Shown here: positions 26,928 to 35,874 of the stretch, piece after piece | Layout: each line of letters begins with the position of its first letter | How positions within the stretch are numbered: position 1 is the stretch's first letter | DNA from: Pontibacter sp. G13 | GTDB lineage: Bacteria > Bacteroidota > Bacteroidia > J057 | Length of the DNA stretch: 64,000 nt | Direction of reading: 5' to 3' | Assembly: GCF_031851795.1 (NCBI RefSeq) | Contig: NZ_CP134696.1 | Location: forward strand, 4,794,501-4,858,500 | The notes under the pieces: generated by a model | What the model saw: only the letters and a program-made list of their open reading frames with translations | The model's database searches: none | What the model was told of the DNA's origin: nothing | Program-made: the position numbers and the translations under genes

Positions 26928-27476
26928 ATGGCTGAAGTAACCACCAACACCCAACCAAAACGCGGAAAACGCAATCGTAAACGCCAATCCACCAAGGTAG
27001 ATATGACTGCCATGGTGGATGTCGCGTTTTTGCTTCTGACCTTCTTCGTGCTGACTAGCCAACTGGCAGATGTCTACGTGCTGGAGCAGCAAATGCCGCC
27101 TCGCAGTGAGGATGGACCCAGCCGTATCGAAGTGGCCGAGCAGAAAATCATGACCCTCTATCTCGAAGGCGACAACCAAGTGTCTTGGTACATCGGCAAT
27201 GAGCATGAGGCATGGGAAGCTGCCGATTTGGGCAATCCGACAGTCAGAAACCAATTGCTCGCTCACCAACGAGCTGGCCTCCATGCAGGCGTGCAGCCTT
27301 GCCAAGGCAAAGAGACCTCTGGATGCTGGGATCCTATCTTCGTGATCAAGCCCACGGATGATAGCCAATACCGCAATCTGGTGGACATGCTGGATGAATT
27401 GATCATCGTGTCTGCGCAGAAGTACGTGATTGCGCCGATGACGCCCGAAGATGAGGCGTGGTTGGCGAGTCGCTGA
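26928..27476 (+). CDS. exbD: ExbD/TolR biopolymer transport protein (copy 3)
   Basis: A 182-residue paralogue of the protein at 23291. The basic N-terminus (KRGKRNRKRQ) leads to KVDMTAMVDVAFLLLTFFVL with the conserved aspartate. The periplasmic domain keeps the cysteine pair (GVQPCQGKE and SGCWDPIFVI) and YRNLVDMLDELII. It has no partner exbB nearby, so it probably assembles with ExbB from 21603 and with TonB copy 2. A 241-base gap follows before purN. Confidence 0.88.
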   Translation: MAEVTTNTQPKRGKRNRKRQSTKVDMTAMVDVAFLLLTFFVLTSQLADVYVLEQQMPPRSEDGPSRIEVAEQKIMTLYLEGDNQVSWYIGNEHEAWEAADLGNPTVRNQLLAHQRAGLHAGVQPCQGKETSGCWDPIFVIKPTDDSQYRNLVDMLDELIIVSAQKYVIAPMTPEDEAWLASR

Positions 27477-27648
27477 CTTCTATTTTTCAACCGTTTGTGT
27501 GCACCGAATCTCCCGGTTTCTGGCCGAGAGGTTCGGTGTTTGAGTTGAAGGGCCTCCCATGTTTTCGCCTATTGGTGGATGGCAACGTGGATGGAATGCT
27601 GGATGGCGGTATACGATTCGTGCAACAGCGGATTGATGAAGCAATTGG

Positions 27649-27680
27649 TTTGACTTATCCCACGTGCGAGCGTACCTTTG
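27649..27680 (+). promoter_or_regulatory. Bacteroidota sigma-A promoter of purN-purH
   Basis: TTTG at 27649-27652 and TACCTTTG at 27673-27680 with a 20-base spacer. Expected initiation near 27687 excludes an in-frame ATG at 27664 as the purN start and favours ATG 27718. Confidence 0.6.
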
Positions 27681-27717
27681 CAGAAATTTCCAAAAATTGC
27701 ATACAGCACCCGTTCGC

Positions 27718-28290
27718 ATGGCGATTTTTGCCTCGGGAGGCGGCTCCAATGCACGCAATCTGCTGAACCATTTCCAGGGTTCGGATCTTGCAGAGGTGTG
27801 TTTGATGGTGTCCAACAATTCCCAATCAGGCATCTTCCAATTCGGACCTGACTTTCAGGTACCGACCATGCTGCTCACCCGTTCGGAGTACAGCTCTGGC
27901 ACTCACCTTCGGGACTTGATGCAGGCGCATCAGGTCGACCTCATCATCTTGGCCGGGTATCTCAAACTGATTCCTGCGGAATTGGTAGCGGCCTTTCCCG
28001 ATACGATCATCAATATTCACCCTGCGCTCCTGCCCCGGTACGGCGGCAAGGGGATGTATGGCATGAACGTCCACAAGGCGGTCATTCAGCAAGGGGAAGC
28101 ATGGTCTGGGATCACCATCCATCGGGTCAATGAGGAATACGACAAGGGAGCCATGCTTTTTCAGCATGGGTTTCCAGTGGAAGCGGATTGGGCACCGGAA
28201 GATCTCGCCAAACGCATTCAGAAGGCCGAACATCGGTTCTTCCCGCAAGTGGTCGAATCCGTATGCAAAACCCTGAATTCACAGGATTAG
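27718..28290 (+). CDS. purN: Phosphoribosylglycinamide formyltransferase
   Basis: A 190-residue enzyme that transfers a formyl group from 10-formyl-tetrahydrofolate to GAR, the third step of purine synthesis. The N-terminal nucleotide loop is MAIFASGGGSNARN. The catalytic region NIHPALLPRYGGKGMYG holds the conserved Asn and His, and the essential Asp is in NEEYDKGAM. The start at ATG 27718 fits the promoter at 27649-27680; an in-frame TTG at 27697 would add seven residues (LHTAPVR) and better match the usual N-terminus. It lies 25 bases before purH and is co-transcribed. Confidence 0.92.
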   Translation: MAIFASGGGSNARNLLNHFQGSDLAEVCLMVSNNSQSGIFQFGPDFQVPTMLLTRSEYSSGTHLRDLMQAHQVDLIILAGYLKLIPAELVAAFPDTIINIHPALLPRYGGKGMYGMNVHKAVIQQGEAWSGITIHRVNEEYDKGAMLFQHGFPVEADWAPEDLAKRIQKAEHRFFPQVVESVCKTLNSQD

Positions 28291-28315
28291 GGACAGTTTA
28301 CACACTTCATTGATT

Positions 28316-29839
28316 ATGGCAGGAGAAGTTCGCATAAAAGCCGCATTGATTTCCGTCTATCACAAGCAAGGTCTGGAGCCGCTTGTTGAGCAATTGAATG
28401 CCCACGGGGTGGAAGTATATTCTACTGGTGGAACGGCGGAATACCTCAAATCCTTGGGAGCGACCGTTCATGAGGTTGCAGATTTGACTGGGTATCCTTC
28501 TATCTTGGGGGGACGAGTCAAAACCCTTCACCCCAAAGTTCACGGGGGAATTTTGGCACGCCGAAGCGATGAAAGCGACCAAGCTGAACTCGCCAAATAT
28601 GAGATTCCAGAGATTGACCTCGTAGTCGTGGATCTCTACCCATTCGAAGAGACCGTCAAAAGCGGAGCAAGCGAGGAAGCCATCATCGAGAAAATCGATA
28701 TCGGTGGGATTGCGCTGATCCGTGGTGCCGCGAAAAACTTCCAAGACGTGGTCTGTCTTCCCTCTGCCGAATACTATGGCGAATTGGCGACGATGTTGGC
28801 CGAACAGGATGGAAAGACGACATTGGCCCAGCGGAAATACTTTGCAGGAGCTAGCTTCGATATCTCTTCCCACTACGACAGCCAGATCTTCCGTCACCTC
28901 GCACCTGAGTCCGATACCCTGAAGATCTCTCTCCGCAATCCTAAGACCTTGCGTTATGGAGAGAATCCTCATCAACAAGGCGCATTTTACGGAAATATCG
29001 AGGATCAATTCGAGCAACTCAATGGCAAGCCTTTGTCCTACAACAACTTGGTGGACATGGACGGAGCGTTGGCGTTGGTGGACGAATATCCTGACGAGCC
29101 ATTCTTTGCGATCATCAAGCATACCAACCCATGTGGATGTGCCAAAGGCGCAAATATGATGGAAGCATGGAAACGTGCGTTGGAAGGTGATCCGATCTCA
29201 GCCTTTGGCGGGATTTTGGCTACAAATGGCAAAGTCGAGCTGGACGTTGCCGAAGAAATTCACAAACTCTTTTTCGAGGTTCTGATTGCAGATGATTTTT
29301 CTGACGAAGCATTGGAATTGTTGAAAAAGAAAAAAAATCGAATTCTCCTAAAAAGAGTCGCTCGTCCAAAAGTTTCCCAGATCGTCAAAACGGCTGTTCA
29401 CGGAGTATTGGTACAGGACAAAGATGAGGTTCAGGTTCAAGAATCTGATTTGACCGTGAAGTCTTCTCGCCAACCCAATGCACAGGAGTTGTCCGACGCC
29501 ATGTTTGGAGATACTGTCTGCAAGCACTTGAAATCCAATGCGATCGCTTTGGTGAAAAACGGCCAATTGATCGGTAGCGGAGTAGGTCAAACCTCCCGAA
29601 TTGACGCACTGAAGCAAGCGATTGCCAAGGCCGAGGAGAAGGGGTTTGATGTGAAAGGATCTGTATTGGCATCCGATGCATTTTTCCCTTTTGCGGACTC
29701 TGTAGAAATGGCTCACTCCCATGGTATCGATATAGTTGTACAACCGGGAGGATCTGTGCGTGATGAGGACACCATTAATTTTTGTGAAACTCACAATATG
29801 TGTCTAATTTTCACTGGGGTTAGACATTTTAAGCACTAA
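28316..29839 (+). CDS. purH: Bifunctional AICAR formyltransferase / IMP cyclohydrolase
   Basis: A 507-residue enzyme for the last two steps of IMP synthesis. The N-terminal MGS-like cyclohydrolase domain (residues 1-190) has YSTGGTAEYLKSLG and GGRVKTLHPKVHGGILA. The C-terminal AICAR formyltransferase domain has LRYGENPHQQGAFYG and the catalytic region NPCGCAKG and ISAFGGILATNG. The ATG at 28316 is preferred over a TTG six bases upstream. It is second in the purN-purH operon. A large hairpin lies between its end and mreB. Confidence 0.95.
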   Translation: MAGEVRIKAALISVYHKQGLEPLVEQLNAHGVEVYSTGGTAEYLKSLGATVHEVADLTGYPSILGGRVKTLHPKVHGGILARRSDESDQAELAKYEIPEIDLVVVDLYPFEETVKSGASEEAIIEKIDIGGIALIRGAAKNFQDVVCLPSAEYYGELATMLAEQDGKTTLAQRKYFAGASFDISSHYDSQIFRHLAPESDTLKISLRNPKTLRYGENPHQQGAFYGNIEDQFEQLNGKPLSYNNLVDMDGALALVDEYPDEPFFAIIKHTNPCGCAKGANMMEAWKRALEGDPISAFGGILATNGKVELDVAEEIHKLFFEVLIADDFSDEALELLKKKKNRILLKRVARPKVSQIVKTAVHGVLVQDKDEVQVQESDLTVKSSRQPNAQELSDAMFGDTVCKHLKSNAIALVKNGQLIGSGVGQTSRIDALKQAIAKAEEKGFDVKGSVLASDAFFPFADSVEMAHSHGIDIVVQPGGSVRDEDTINFCETHNMCLIFTGVRHFKH

Positions 29840-29853
29840 ATCACTATCACGGG

Positions 29854-29917
29854 ATGAAAGCATACGATGAGTACCCCTAGTGGGCGTTCCACCGGAGGGC
29901 TTGTCGTATGCTTTCAT
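29854..29917 (+). promoter_or_regulatory. Long hairpin in the mreB leader
   Basis: ATGAAAGCATACGA (29854-29867) pairs perfectly with TCGTATGCTTTCAT (29904-29917), a 14-bp stem. The 36-base loop contains further pairing (CCC/GGG and GTGG/CCAC). It ends 18 bases before the mreB start and has no following T-run, so it is more likely a leader structure or factor-binding palindrome than a simple terminator. Confidence 0.6.
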
Positions 29918-29935
29918 TACTCATGCAGGAATCAT

Positions 29936-30958
29936 ATGGGATTGTTTGATTTTTTTACAACGGATATTGCGATTGACTTGGGTACGGCCAACACCCTGAT
30001 TATGTATAACGATCAGGTCGTCGTGGATCAACCATCCATCGTGGCAGTGGACCGCATGTCGGGGCGAGTGATCGCCGTAGGTACGGAAGCCCAGCAGATG
30101 CATGAGAAAACCCATGAAAAATACAAGACCATCCGGCCATTGCGGGATGGGGTAATCGCGGACTTCAAAGTTGCGGAACACATGATCCGCAAAATGATCG
30201 GGCTGATTCCTAGCAAGCGCAAACTTTTTTCCACCAACTACCGCATGGTGATCTGTATTCCGAGCAGTATCACTGAGGTCGAAAAGCGTGCTGTAAAGGA
30301 TTCTGCAGAGCAAGCAGGCGCCAAGGAGGTTTACCTGATTCAGGAACCCATGGCAGCTGCTATAGGGATTGGCCTCAACGTCAAGGAGCCTACCGGTCAC
30401 ATGATCGTCGACATTGGAGGTGGTACGACGGAGATTGCGGTTATCGCACTTTCTGGGATTGTTACGGACCAGTCTATCCGGATTGCCGGGGACGAATTCA
30501 ACGACGATATCTTGGATTACATGCGCAAGCAGCACAACATGCTCATTGGTGAGCGGAGTGCAGAACGCATCAAGATCGAAGTAGGTGCGGCCATGCCTGA
30601 ATTGGATGAGCCACCTGCCAACATTGAGATCCGTGGAAAGGACCTCATGACCGGTATCCCCAAAACCATCCAGGTTACTCACCGGGAAGTGGCACATGCT
30701 TTGAACAAATCCATCACCAAGATCGAGGATGCAATCCTGAAGGCGCTGGAAAATACGCCCCCAGAATTGTCTGCCGACATCTATGAGCGCGGTATTCACT
30801 TGACAGGAGGTGGTGCTTCTCTTCGGGGATTGGACATCCGTCTGGCCGAAAAAACCAAACTTCCTATTCACGTTGCCGATGATCCGCTCAAGGCAGTAGT
30901 TCGTGGTACAGGTATTTCCCTCAAAAATCTGGAGGACTTCAAGTACCTCATGAGCTAG
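29936..30958 (+). CDS. mreB: Rod-shape-determining actin homologue MreB
   Basis: A 340-residue cytoskeletal ATPase that positions lateral cell-wall synthesis. I start it at ATG 29936 (MGLFDFFTTDIAIDLGTANT), as in other MreB proteins; earlier in-frame codons fall within the leader hairpin. Actin-fold ATP motifs are DLGTANT (phosphate 1), DIGGGTTEIAVIALSG (phosphate 2) and LTGGGASLRG (adenosine). It is the first gene of the mreB-mreC-mreD-mrdA-rodA cluster. It is bracketed by strong hairpins at 29854-29917 and 30988-31018, suggesting that its mRNA level is set apart from the rest of the operon. Confidence 0.95.
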   Translation: MGLFDFFTTDIAIDLGTANTLIMYNDQVVVDQPSIVAVDRMSGRVIAVGTEAQQMHEKTHEKYKTIRPLRDGVIADFKVAEHMIRKMIGLIPSKRKLFSTNYRMVICIPSSITEVEKRAVKDSAEQAGAKEVYLIQEPMAAAIGIGLNVKEPTGHMIVDIGGGTTEIAVIALSGIVTDQSIRIAGDEFNDDILDYMRKQHNMLIGERSAERIKIEVGAAMPELDEPPANIEIRGKDLMTGIPKTIQVTHREVAHALNKSITKIEDAILKALENTPPELSADIYERGIHLTGGGASLRGLDIRLAEKTKLPIHVADDPLKAVVRGTGISLKNLEDFKYLMS

Positions 30959-30987
30959 GCTCGCTGTGTTTTCTTGAATTTCATCCT

Positions 30988-31018
30988 TGCCGGAATGAGA
31001 CCCGCTCTCGTTCCGGCA
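30988..31018 (+). promoter_or_regulatory. Intra-operon hairpin between mreB and mreC
   Basis: TGCCGGAATGAGA and TCTCGTTCCGGCA form a 13-bp stem (one wobble) with a CCCGC loop, 20 bases before the mreC start. The bases after the stem (TGCCTAAGTTT) are a weak T-tract, so partial termination or mRNA processing that lowers mreC expression relative to mreB is plausible. Confidence 0.55.
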
Positions 31019-31037
31019 TGCCTAAGTTTCCGAAGAT

Positions 31038-31919
31038 TTGTTCAGACTGCTGACATTCCTGTCCGATTATCGCAATACCATCCTCTTTTTGGTATTGGAG
31101 GCAATCGCATTCGCCTTGGTGATCAACTACAATGATTACCAGCGGCACAAAATGGGGGATTGGGTGTTGGAATCAACCTCAGGAATCTCCGGCTGGAAAG
31201 TAGAAGTCCGAAAATACTTCAAACTGGCCGAGGAGAATGAAAAGCTCTTGTCTGAAAACATTCGACTCCGGCAGGATCTCCTCGAAGTCAAAAAGCAGGC
31301 GTATATCTACGAAGGAATTCTGGAGCTGGATTCTGTACAGGTTCAGCGATACATGGATTCACTGAGCTCCCCCGAATCCTTCGAATTCCTCCCTGCCCGC
31401 GTGATCCGCAATTCCACCGATAAAAACTATAACTACATCACCATTGATAGAGGCTCCAAGCACGGAGTCATCAATGAGATGGGCGTAGTGTCCCCAGAAG
31501 GAATCGTCGGTCGGGTAATCCGGGTTTCTGAATCCTATAGCTTGGTTCAGAGTGCATTGAGCATCAACTTTAACCTGACTTGTAAGGCCTTGCTGCCTGG
31601 CGAAATCGCCGAGACGGGCAACATTGGGTTCTACGAGTGGAGTGGCGGAAATATCTACAAGGGATATTTGACCTATATTCCCGAAACTGTGGAGCTCCTA
31701 CCGGGCTACAAAGTGGTAACTTCGGGACACAGCCTGATTTTCCCTGAAGGGTTTCTGGTGGGTGAAATCACAGAACTGGAGAATTCCAGTGCGGGAGGAT
31801 TCCAGACTGCGGAGGTCAAACTCGCCACCAATTTCAATAACCTTCGACATGTATATCTGATCCATTTGGATCAGCGGGAGAATCTGGATAGCCTCCTAAT
31901 CAACTTGCCAGACGAATGA
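31038..31919 (+). CDS. mreC: Rod-shape-determining protein MreC
   Basis: A 293-residue bitopic protein. It begins at TTG 31038 (MFRLLTFLSDYRNTILFLVLE), the only start that keeps the typical N-terminus. It has one membrane segment (residues about 12-30), a coiled coil (about 60-95) and a periplasmic beta domain with the MreC segment KNYNYITIDRGSKHGV followed by GVVSPEGIVGRV. It links MreB filaments to PBP2 and RodA. Its last codons overlap the mreD start by four bases (ATGA), implying translational coupling. Confidence 0.92.
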   Translation: MFRLLTFLSDYRNTILFLVLEAIAFALVINYNDYQRHKMGDWVLESTSGISGWKVEVRKYFKLAEENEKLLSENIRLRQDLLEVKKQAYIYEGILELDSVQVQRYMDSLSSPESFEFLPARVIRNSTDKNYNYITIDRGSKHGVINEMGVVSPEGIVGRVIRVSESYSLVQSALSINFNLTCKALLPGEIAETGNIGFYEWSGGNIYKGYLTYIPETVELLPGYKVVTSGHSLIFPEGFLVGEITELENSSAGGFQTAEVKLATNFNNLRHVYLIHLDQRENLDSLLINLPDE

Positions 31920-32422
31920 GTGGAGTTTTTAACCGGATATTGGCGTGTATACTTTATCTCCTGGCTCAGGTCTTTCTCTTCAATGATATGACCCTGTTTC
32001 AGGTGGCCACGCCATTTGTATTTCTTCTGTTCCTGTTTACACTGCCGATGGCTACTTCCACAGCAGTGCTATATCTGGTGACATTTGGATTTGGAATCAC
32101 AATGGATATTCTGTCGGAAAATGTAGCGACAGGACTCCATACCTTTTCTGCCTTATTGGCGATGGGCGTTCGCAGACCGATTGTGGCAATGACCGCTTCG
32201 TCCAATATCCGGAATGCCGGTGATGTCAACTTTGCCAGTCAAGGTAGCCTCTGGTGGGCTTCGTTTTTGTTACCGTTGATATTTGTCCATAACTTCTCAT
32301 ACTTCTTGCTGGAAGCCTTTTCGTTTGATGGCTTCTTTCACACGCTTTGGAAAGTCGTCGCCAGTACGCTCTACACCTTCGTGATTTGCTACATGCTGGC
32401 CTACTTGTTCTACAAAAAGTGA
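31916..32422 (+). CDS. mreD: Rod-shape-determining protein MreD
   Basis: A 168-residue integral membrane protein with five to six hydrophobic segments and few charged residues, in the position and size expected for MreD. Sequence conservation is low, as is normal for this family, so the assignment rests on topology and on its place between mreC (4-base overlap) and mrdA (12-base gap). Confidence 0.85.
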   Translation: MSGVFNRILACILYLLAQVFLFNDMTLFQVATPFVFLLFLFTLPMATSTAVLYLVTFGFGITMDILSENVATGLHTFSALLAMGVRRPIVAMTASSNIRNAGDVNFASQGSLWWASFLLPLIFVHNFSYFLLEAFSFDGFFHTLWKVVASTLYTFVICYMLAYLFYKK

Positions 32423-32434
32423 TTGGGACGCTAG

Positions 32435-34276
32435 ATGGAAAACTTGGGGAACCGCCGATATATCATCCTTGCATCGATGGGACTGGTCATGCTAATCTAC
32501 ATGATCAGGCTGCTCAATATTCAAGTATTGAGTGATGAGTACGAGCGGAAAGCAGAACAGAATGTCGTCAAGCTCCAAGAAATTGTCCCGCCTCGTGGGA
32601 ACCTCTACAATCGCTACGGAGACATCTATGTGAGCTCTCGGCCGATGTTCAATATGTACATCTCCAAGAACAAGCTCCATATCCCAGATACCGCAGTTCT
32701 TCGCAATCTCCTCGGGCTCACCCAAGCCGAAATCGAAGAGAAGATTGCCAATGCGCACTCCTACAAGGAAACTGAATTTGCACGCTACATCGATCCGGAG
32801 ACCTATGGGGCCTTGCAGGAGAAAATGTGGAGTTTCCGTGGGATCACCTTCACCAATACCAACAAAAGATATTACCGCTCCCCAGTCGGTGCTCACATCC
32901 TTGGCCATATCAAAGAGGTCAGCCAAAAGGAAATTGAGCAATCTGATCATGCCTACAAGAGTGGAGACCTGATCGGGAGCTCCGGCATCGAGCGGTCCCA
33001 TGATTCCACCTTGCGTGGAAAGCAAGGAATCAAACGAATTATCAAGGATGTGCACCAGCGGATTGTTGGTTCCTATGCTGGCGGAAAGTACGACGTCGAC
33101 CCGATCAGAGGGAAAGATATCATGCTTGGGATTGATACCGATCTCCAGGCATTTGGCGAGCACATCATGCAAAATAAGCGAGGCTCGATCGTGGCGATTG
33201 AACCTTCATCAGGGGAGATTTTGGCATTTGTGAGTGCCCCTTCCTACAATCCGAGCATGTTGACTGGACGAGATTTGCGCAATAATTATCGGGAACTCAA
33301 ACGAGACACCTTAAAGCCATTGCTCAACCGACCATTGTCAGCACGGTATCCGCCTGGGTCTATCTTCAAATTGCCGGTGGCGTTGGCTGCGTTGAATGAA
33401 GATATCATCACCGATCATACGATCTACCATTGCGGAGGAGGATTTGGTCGAAATCGCGGAAAGCCCGGTTGTCGGTTCCATGTGACCCCTTTGGCACTGG
33501 ACAACGCGATCCGCTATTCCTGTAATGCCTATTTCGCTGCGACCTATTGGGACTTCCTGCATAGCCCGAAATTCTCGGATATCTACGAGGCCTATGATCG
33601 GTGGTATAAATACATGAACGAGTTAGGAGTAGGGGTGAAGACCAGTGTGGATATTCCATACGAGCCAATGGTCAAATTGCCATCCCACGAGCTGTACGAC
33701 AAGATCTATGGCCAAAACCGCTGGCAGGCATCTACGATCATCAGTTTGTCTATCGGTCAGGGGGAAATCTTGATGACCCCTCTCCAGATGGCCAACATGG
33801 TGACCATCATCGCCAATCGCGGAAAATATATTCCCCCACACTTTGTGCGGGCGACTCGGGAGAAACCCGATGATTTGCTGAATTCAGGCCAGCCCCGAGA
33901 TCCATGGATCAAGGTGCCCTACGATACGACTTACACATCCATCGCTGGCGAGCACTACGAATCCGTCATTGATGCGATGGAGCTGGTAGTGGCCAATGGT
34001 ACTGCACGCCGGGCATTCATTCCTGAAGCCGATGTAGTTGGGAAAACGGGTACGGTGCAGAATCCCCACGGGGAGGACCATGCGGTGTTTGTGGGATTTG
34101 CTCCCAAAGACAACCCCCGAATCGCCATTGCTGTGGTGATTGAAAATGCAGGTGGAGGAGGCTCTTGGGCTGCACCCACGGCGAGCTTGATGATCGAGCA
34201 TTACCTGCGTGGCGGAGAAATCGAAGCCAAGAAGTGGGAACTCGAGCGTATTCTCAACGCGAATTTTATCGATTGA
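32435..34276 (+). CDS. mrdA: Penicillin-binding protein 2 (elongasome transpeptidase)
   Basis: A 613-residue class B PBP that cross-links peptidoglycan during elongation. It has a membrane anchor at residues about 8-28, an N-terminal dimerisation/pedestal region, and a transpeptidase domain with all active-site motifs: S-x-x-K in PPGSIFKLPV, S-x-N in YSCNAY, and K-T-G in VGKTGTVQ. Length matches Bacteroidota PBP2. It lies between mreD and rodA, its cognate SEDS glycosyltransferase, in one operon. Confidence 0.95.
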   Translation: MENLGNRRYIILASMGLVMLIYMIRLLNIQVLSDEYERKAEQNVVKLQEIVPPRGNLYNRYGDIYVSSRPMFNMYISKNKLHIPDTAVLRNLLGLTQAEIEEKIANAHSYKETEFARYIDPETYGALQEKMWSFRGITFTNTNKRYYRSPVGAHILGHIKEVSQKEIEQSDHAYKSGDLIGSSGIERSHDSTLRGKQGIKRIIKDVHQRIVGSYAGGKYDVDPIRGKDIMLGIDTDLQAFGEHIMQNKRGSIVAIEPSSGEILAFVSAPSYNPSMLTGRDLRNNYRELKRDTLKPLLNRPLSARYPPGSIFKLPVALAALNEDIITDHTIYHCGGGFGRNRGKPGCRFHVTPLALDNAIRYSCNAYFAATYWDFLHSPKFSDIYEAYDRWYKYMNELGVGVKTSVDIPYEPMVKLPSHELYDKIYGQNRWQASTIISLSIGQGEILMTPLQMANMVTIIANRGKYIPPHFVRATREKPDDLLNSGQPRDPWIKVPYDTTYTSIAGEHYESVIDAMELVVANGTARRAFIPEADVVGKTGTVQNPHGEDHAVFVGFAPKDNPRIAIAVVIENAGGGGSWAAPTASLMIEHYLRGGEIEAKKWELERILNANFID

Positions 34277-34299
34277 CCATCCGGATAAACTGCTGATAC

Positions 34300-35577
34300 A
34301 TGGCTTCTACCCGAAAGCAAGCTGACTTTGACTTGATCACGCTGGCACTCTACGGATTGCTGGTCGTGCTGGGGATCATGACGGTCTACGCCGTGACCTC
34401 CAGCGAAGGTAATGAAGCCCTGTTCGATTTCGGTCGAATGCATGGCAAGCAGCTTATGTGGGGCGGGATTTCCGTGGTGGCGACCATCATGATCTTGTCG
34501 CTTGACCATCGATTTATCGAGGCGTCGGCGTATGTCGCTTACGGTGGGAGCATCGGTTTGCTGATCTTGACACTTTTGATCGGTACCGAGGTCAATGGTG
34601 CCAAAGCTTGGTTGGATCTGGGAGGTGTGCGCCTTCAATCGGCTGAGCTGGCCAAAATTGCCACAGCACTGGCTCTCGCCAAATATATGTCCCGACTCAA
34701 TTTCCAGATGCGGGATATGCAGCAGTTCTTGGTGGCGGGCGCGATTGTCGTTACCCCAGCCTTGATTACGATCTTGATGAATGATACCGGATCGGCCTTG
34801 GTATTTGGTAGCTTCATCTTTGTCTTCTATCGGGAGGGACTGAATCCGCTGATTCCCATATTCATTTTGACCGTTGCAGCAATATCTATCATCTCACTGG
34901 CATTTGAGCCCCTCTGGGTGATTTTGGGGATCTGGACGATTGGTGCCTTGGTCTTTTTCTTCACTTGGAATCGCCGATACTGGGTGAGAAACTTGGTCCT
35001 TCATTTGATTCTCTTGGGCTTTTTCTCCGGAGTTTCTTATGGGGTTGACTATGTGGTGGATGAAGTGCTTCAAGCTCACCAGCGAAATCGGATCATGGTA
35101 TTGCTCGATCCTCAGTTGGATTTGAATGGGGTAGGCTACAATGCCAACCAATCCAAGATCGCGATCGGTTCGGGCGGATTCTCCGGAAAGGGCTTTTTGG
35201 AAGGGAACTACACCAAGAACAAATTTGTGCCTGAGCAGGAAACCGACTTCATCTTCTGCACAATCGGAGAGGAGCGCGGATGGCTGGGGAGCACATTCCT
35301 CGTGATGGTATTCTTCCTGATTATTGCGAGGGTTCAGCACATGGGCGAATCTTCCAAAACCAAGTTTGCCCGAATATATGGCTATTCGGTCATGTCCATC
35401 CTGTTTTTTCACGTCATGGTCAATGTCGGGATGACCATCGGGTTGATGCCGGTGATCGGGATTCCCTTGCCATTTATCAGCTATGGAGGCTCCTCCTTGT
35501 TGTCATTTACCTTGCTGGTGATGATCATGGTGAATCTCCATTCCTACCGTAACTCTGTACTTGGGTCGAAGAGCTAA
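34300..35577 (+). CDS. rodA: SEDS peptidoglycan polymerase RodA
   Basis: A 425-residue polytopic protein with about ten membrane segments. It polymerises lipid II into glycan strands with PBP2. The SEDS family shows in VNGAKAWLDLGGVRLQSAEL, in the large periplasmic loop ending SGKGFLEGNYTKNKFVPEQ with the catalytic-region residues, and in the C-terminal PFISYGGSSLLSF. It is the last gene of the mre operon. No standard terminator follows; instead a diverged copy of the dispersed repeat begins just after the stop codon. Confidence 0.94.
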   Translation: MASTRKQADFDLITLALYGLLVVLGIMTVYAVTSSEGNEALFDFGRMHGKQLMWGGISVVATIMILSLDHRFIEASAYVAYGGSIGLLILTLLIGTEVNGAKAWLDLGGVRLQSAELAKIATALALAKYMSRLNFQMRDMQQFLVAGAIVVTPALITILMNDTGSALVFGSFIFVFYREGLNPLIPIFILTVAAISIISLAFEPLWVILGIWTIGALVFFFTWNRRYWVRNLVLHLILLGFFSGVSYGVDYVVDEVLQAHQRNRIMVLLDPQLDLNGVGYNANQSKIAIGSGGFSGKGFLEGNYTKNKFVPEQETDFIFCTIGEERGWLGSTFLVMVFFLIIARVQHMGESSKTKFARIYGYSVMSILFFHVMVNVGMTIGLMPVIGIPLPFISYGGSSLLSFTLLVMIMVNLHSYRNSVLGSKS

Positions 35578-35597
35578 ATCCTAGCTGCGTTGGCTTG

Positions 35598-35801
35598 TAG
35601 CGGTGAGAGTTGCCTGTATGAGCCGACGACAGGAGGCGTCCGAGGGCGCAGCGATTGCCCAGAGATTGCCAGATTTTTCGCTGGTTGATGGCCAAGGAAA
35701 AAGTCCCCGAGGACCGAGCGCCAGCGGAGTCAGGAAGGGAACGACCCGGCGCAAGCATCTCTAGGCATCTCCCCATATGCCAAGCTCGCCGGGGCTCACC
35801 C
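35598..35801 (+). repeat. Dispersed intergenic repeat, copy 3 (forward, strongly diverged)
   Basis: The blocks GCGTCCGAG, GAGGACCGAGCGCCAGCGGA, CGACCCGGCG and CAAGCTCGCCGGGGCTCACCC follow the same order as in the better copies, but the left end is degraded. It fills most of the 297-base gap between rodA and the next gene. Confidence 0.5.
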
Positions 35802-35874
35802 AAATCCCCCAAATGCTAGAAAGATTGAACCTGAACCCGTATTTTCGGTTCATCAATCTCTCTATCACCATTCC

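Noticed and set aside
27458-27766. Open frame between exbD copy 3 and purN
   Set aside because: It overlaps the purN promoter and coding start and shows no protein features.
29867-29935. N-terminal extension of MreB
   Set aside because: The extra 23 residues come from the leader hairpin sequence. MreB homologues start at MGLFDFF.
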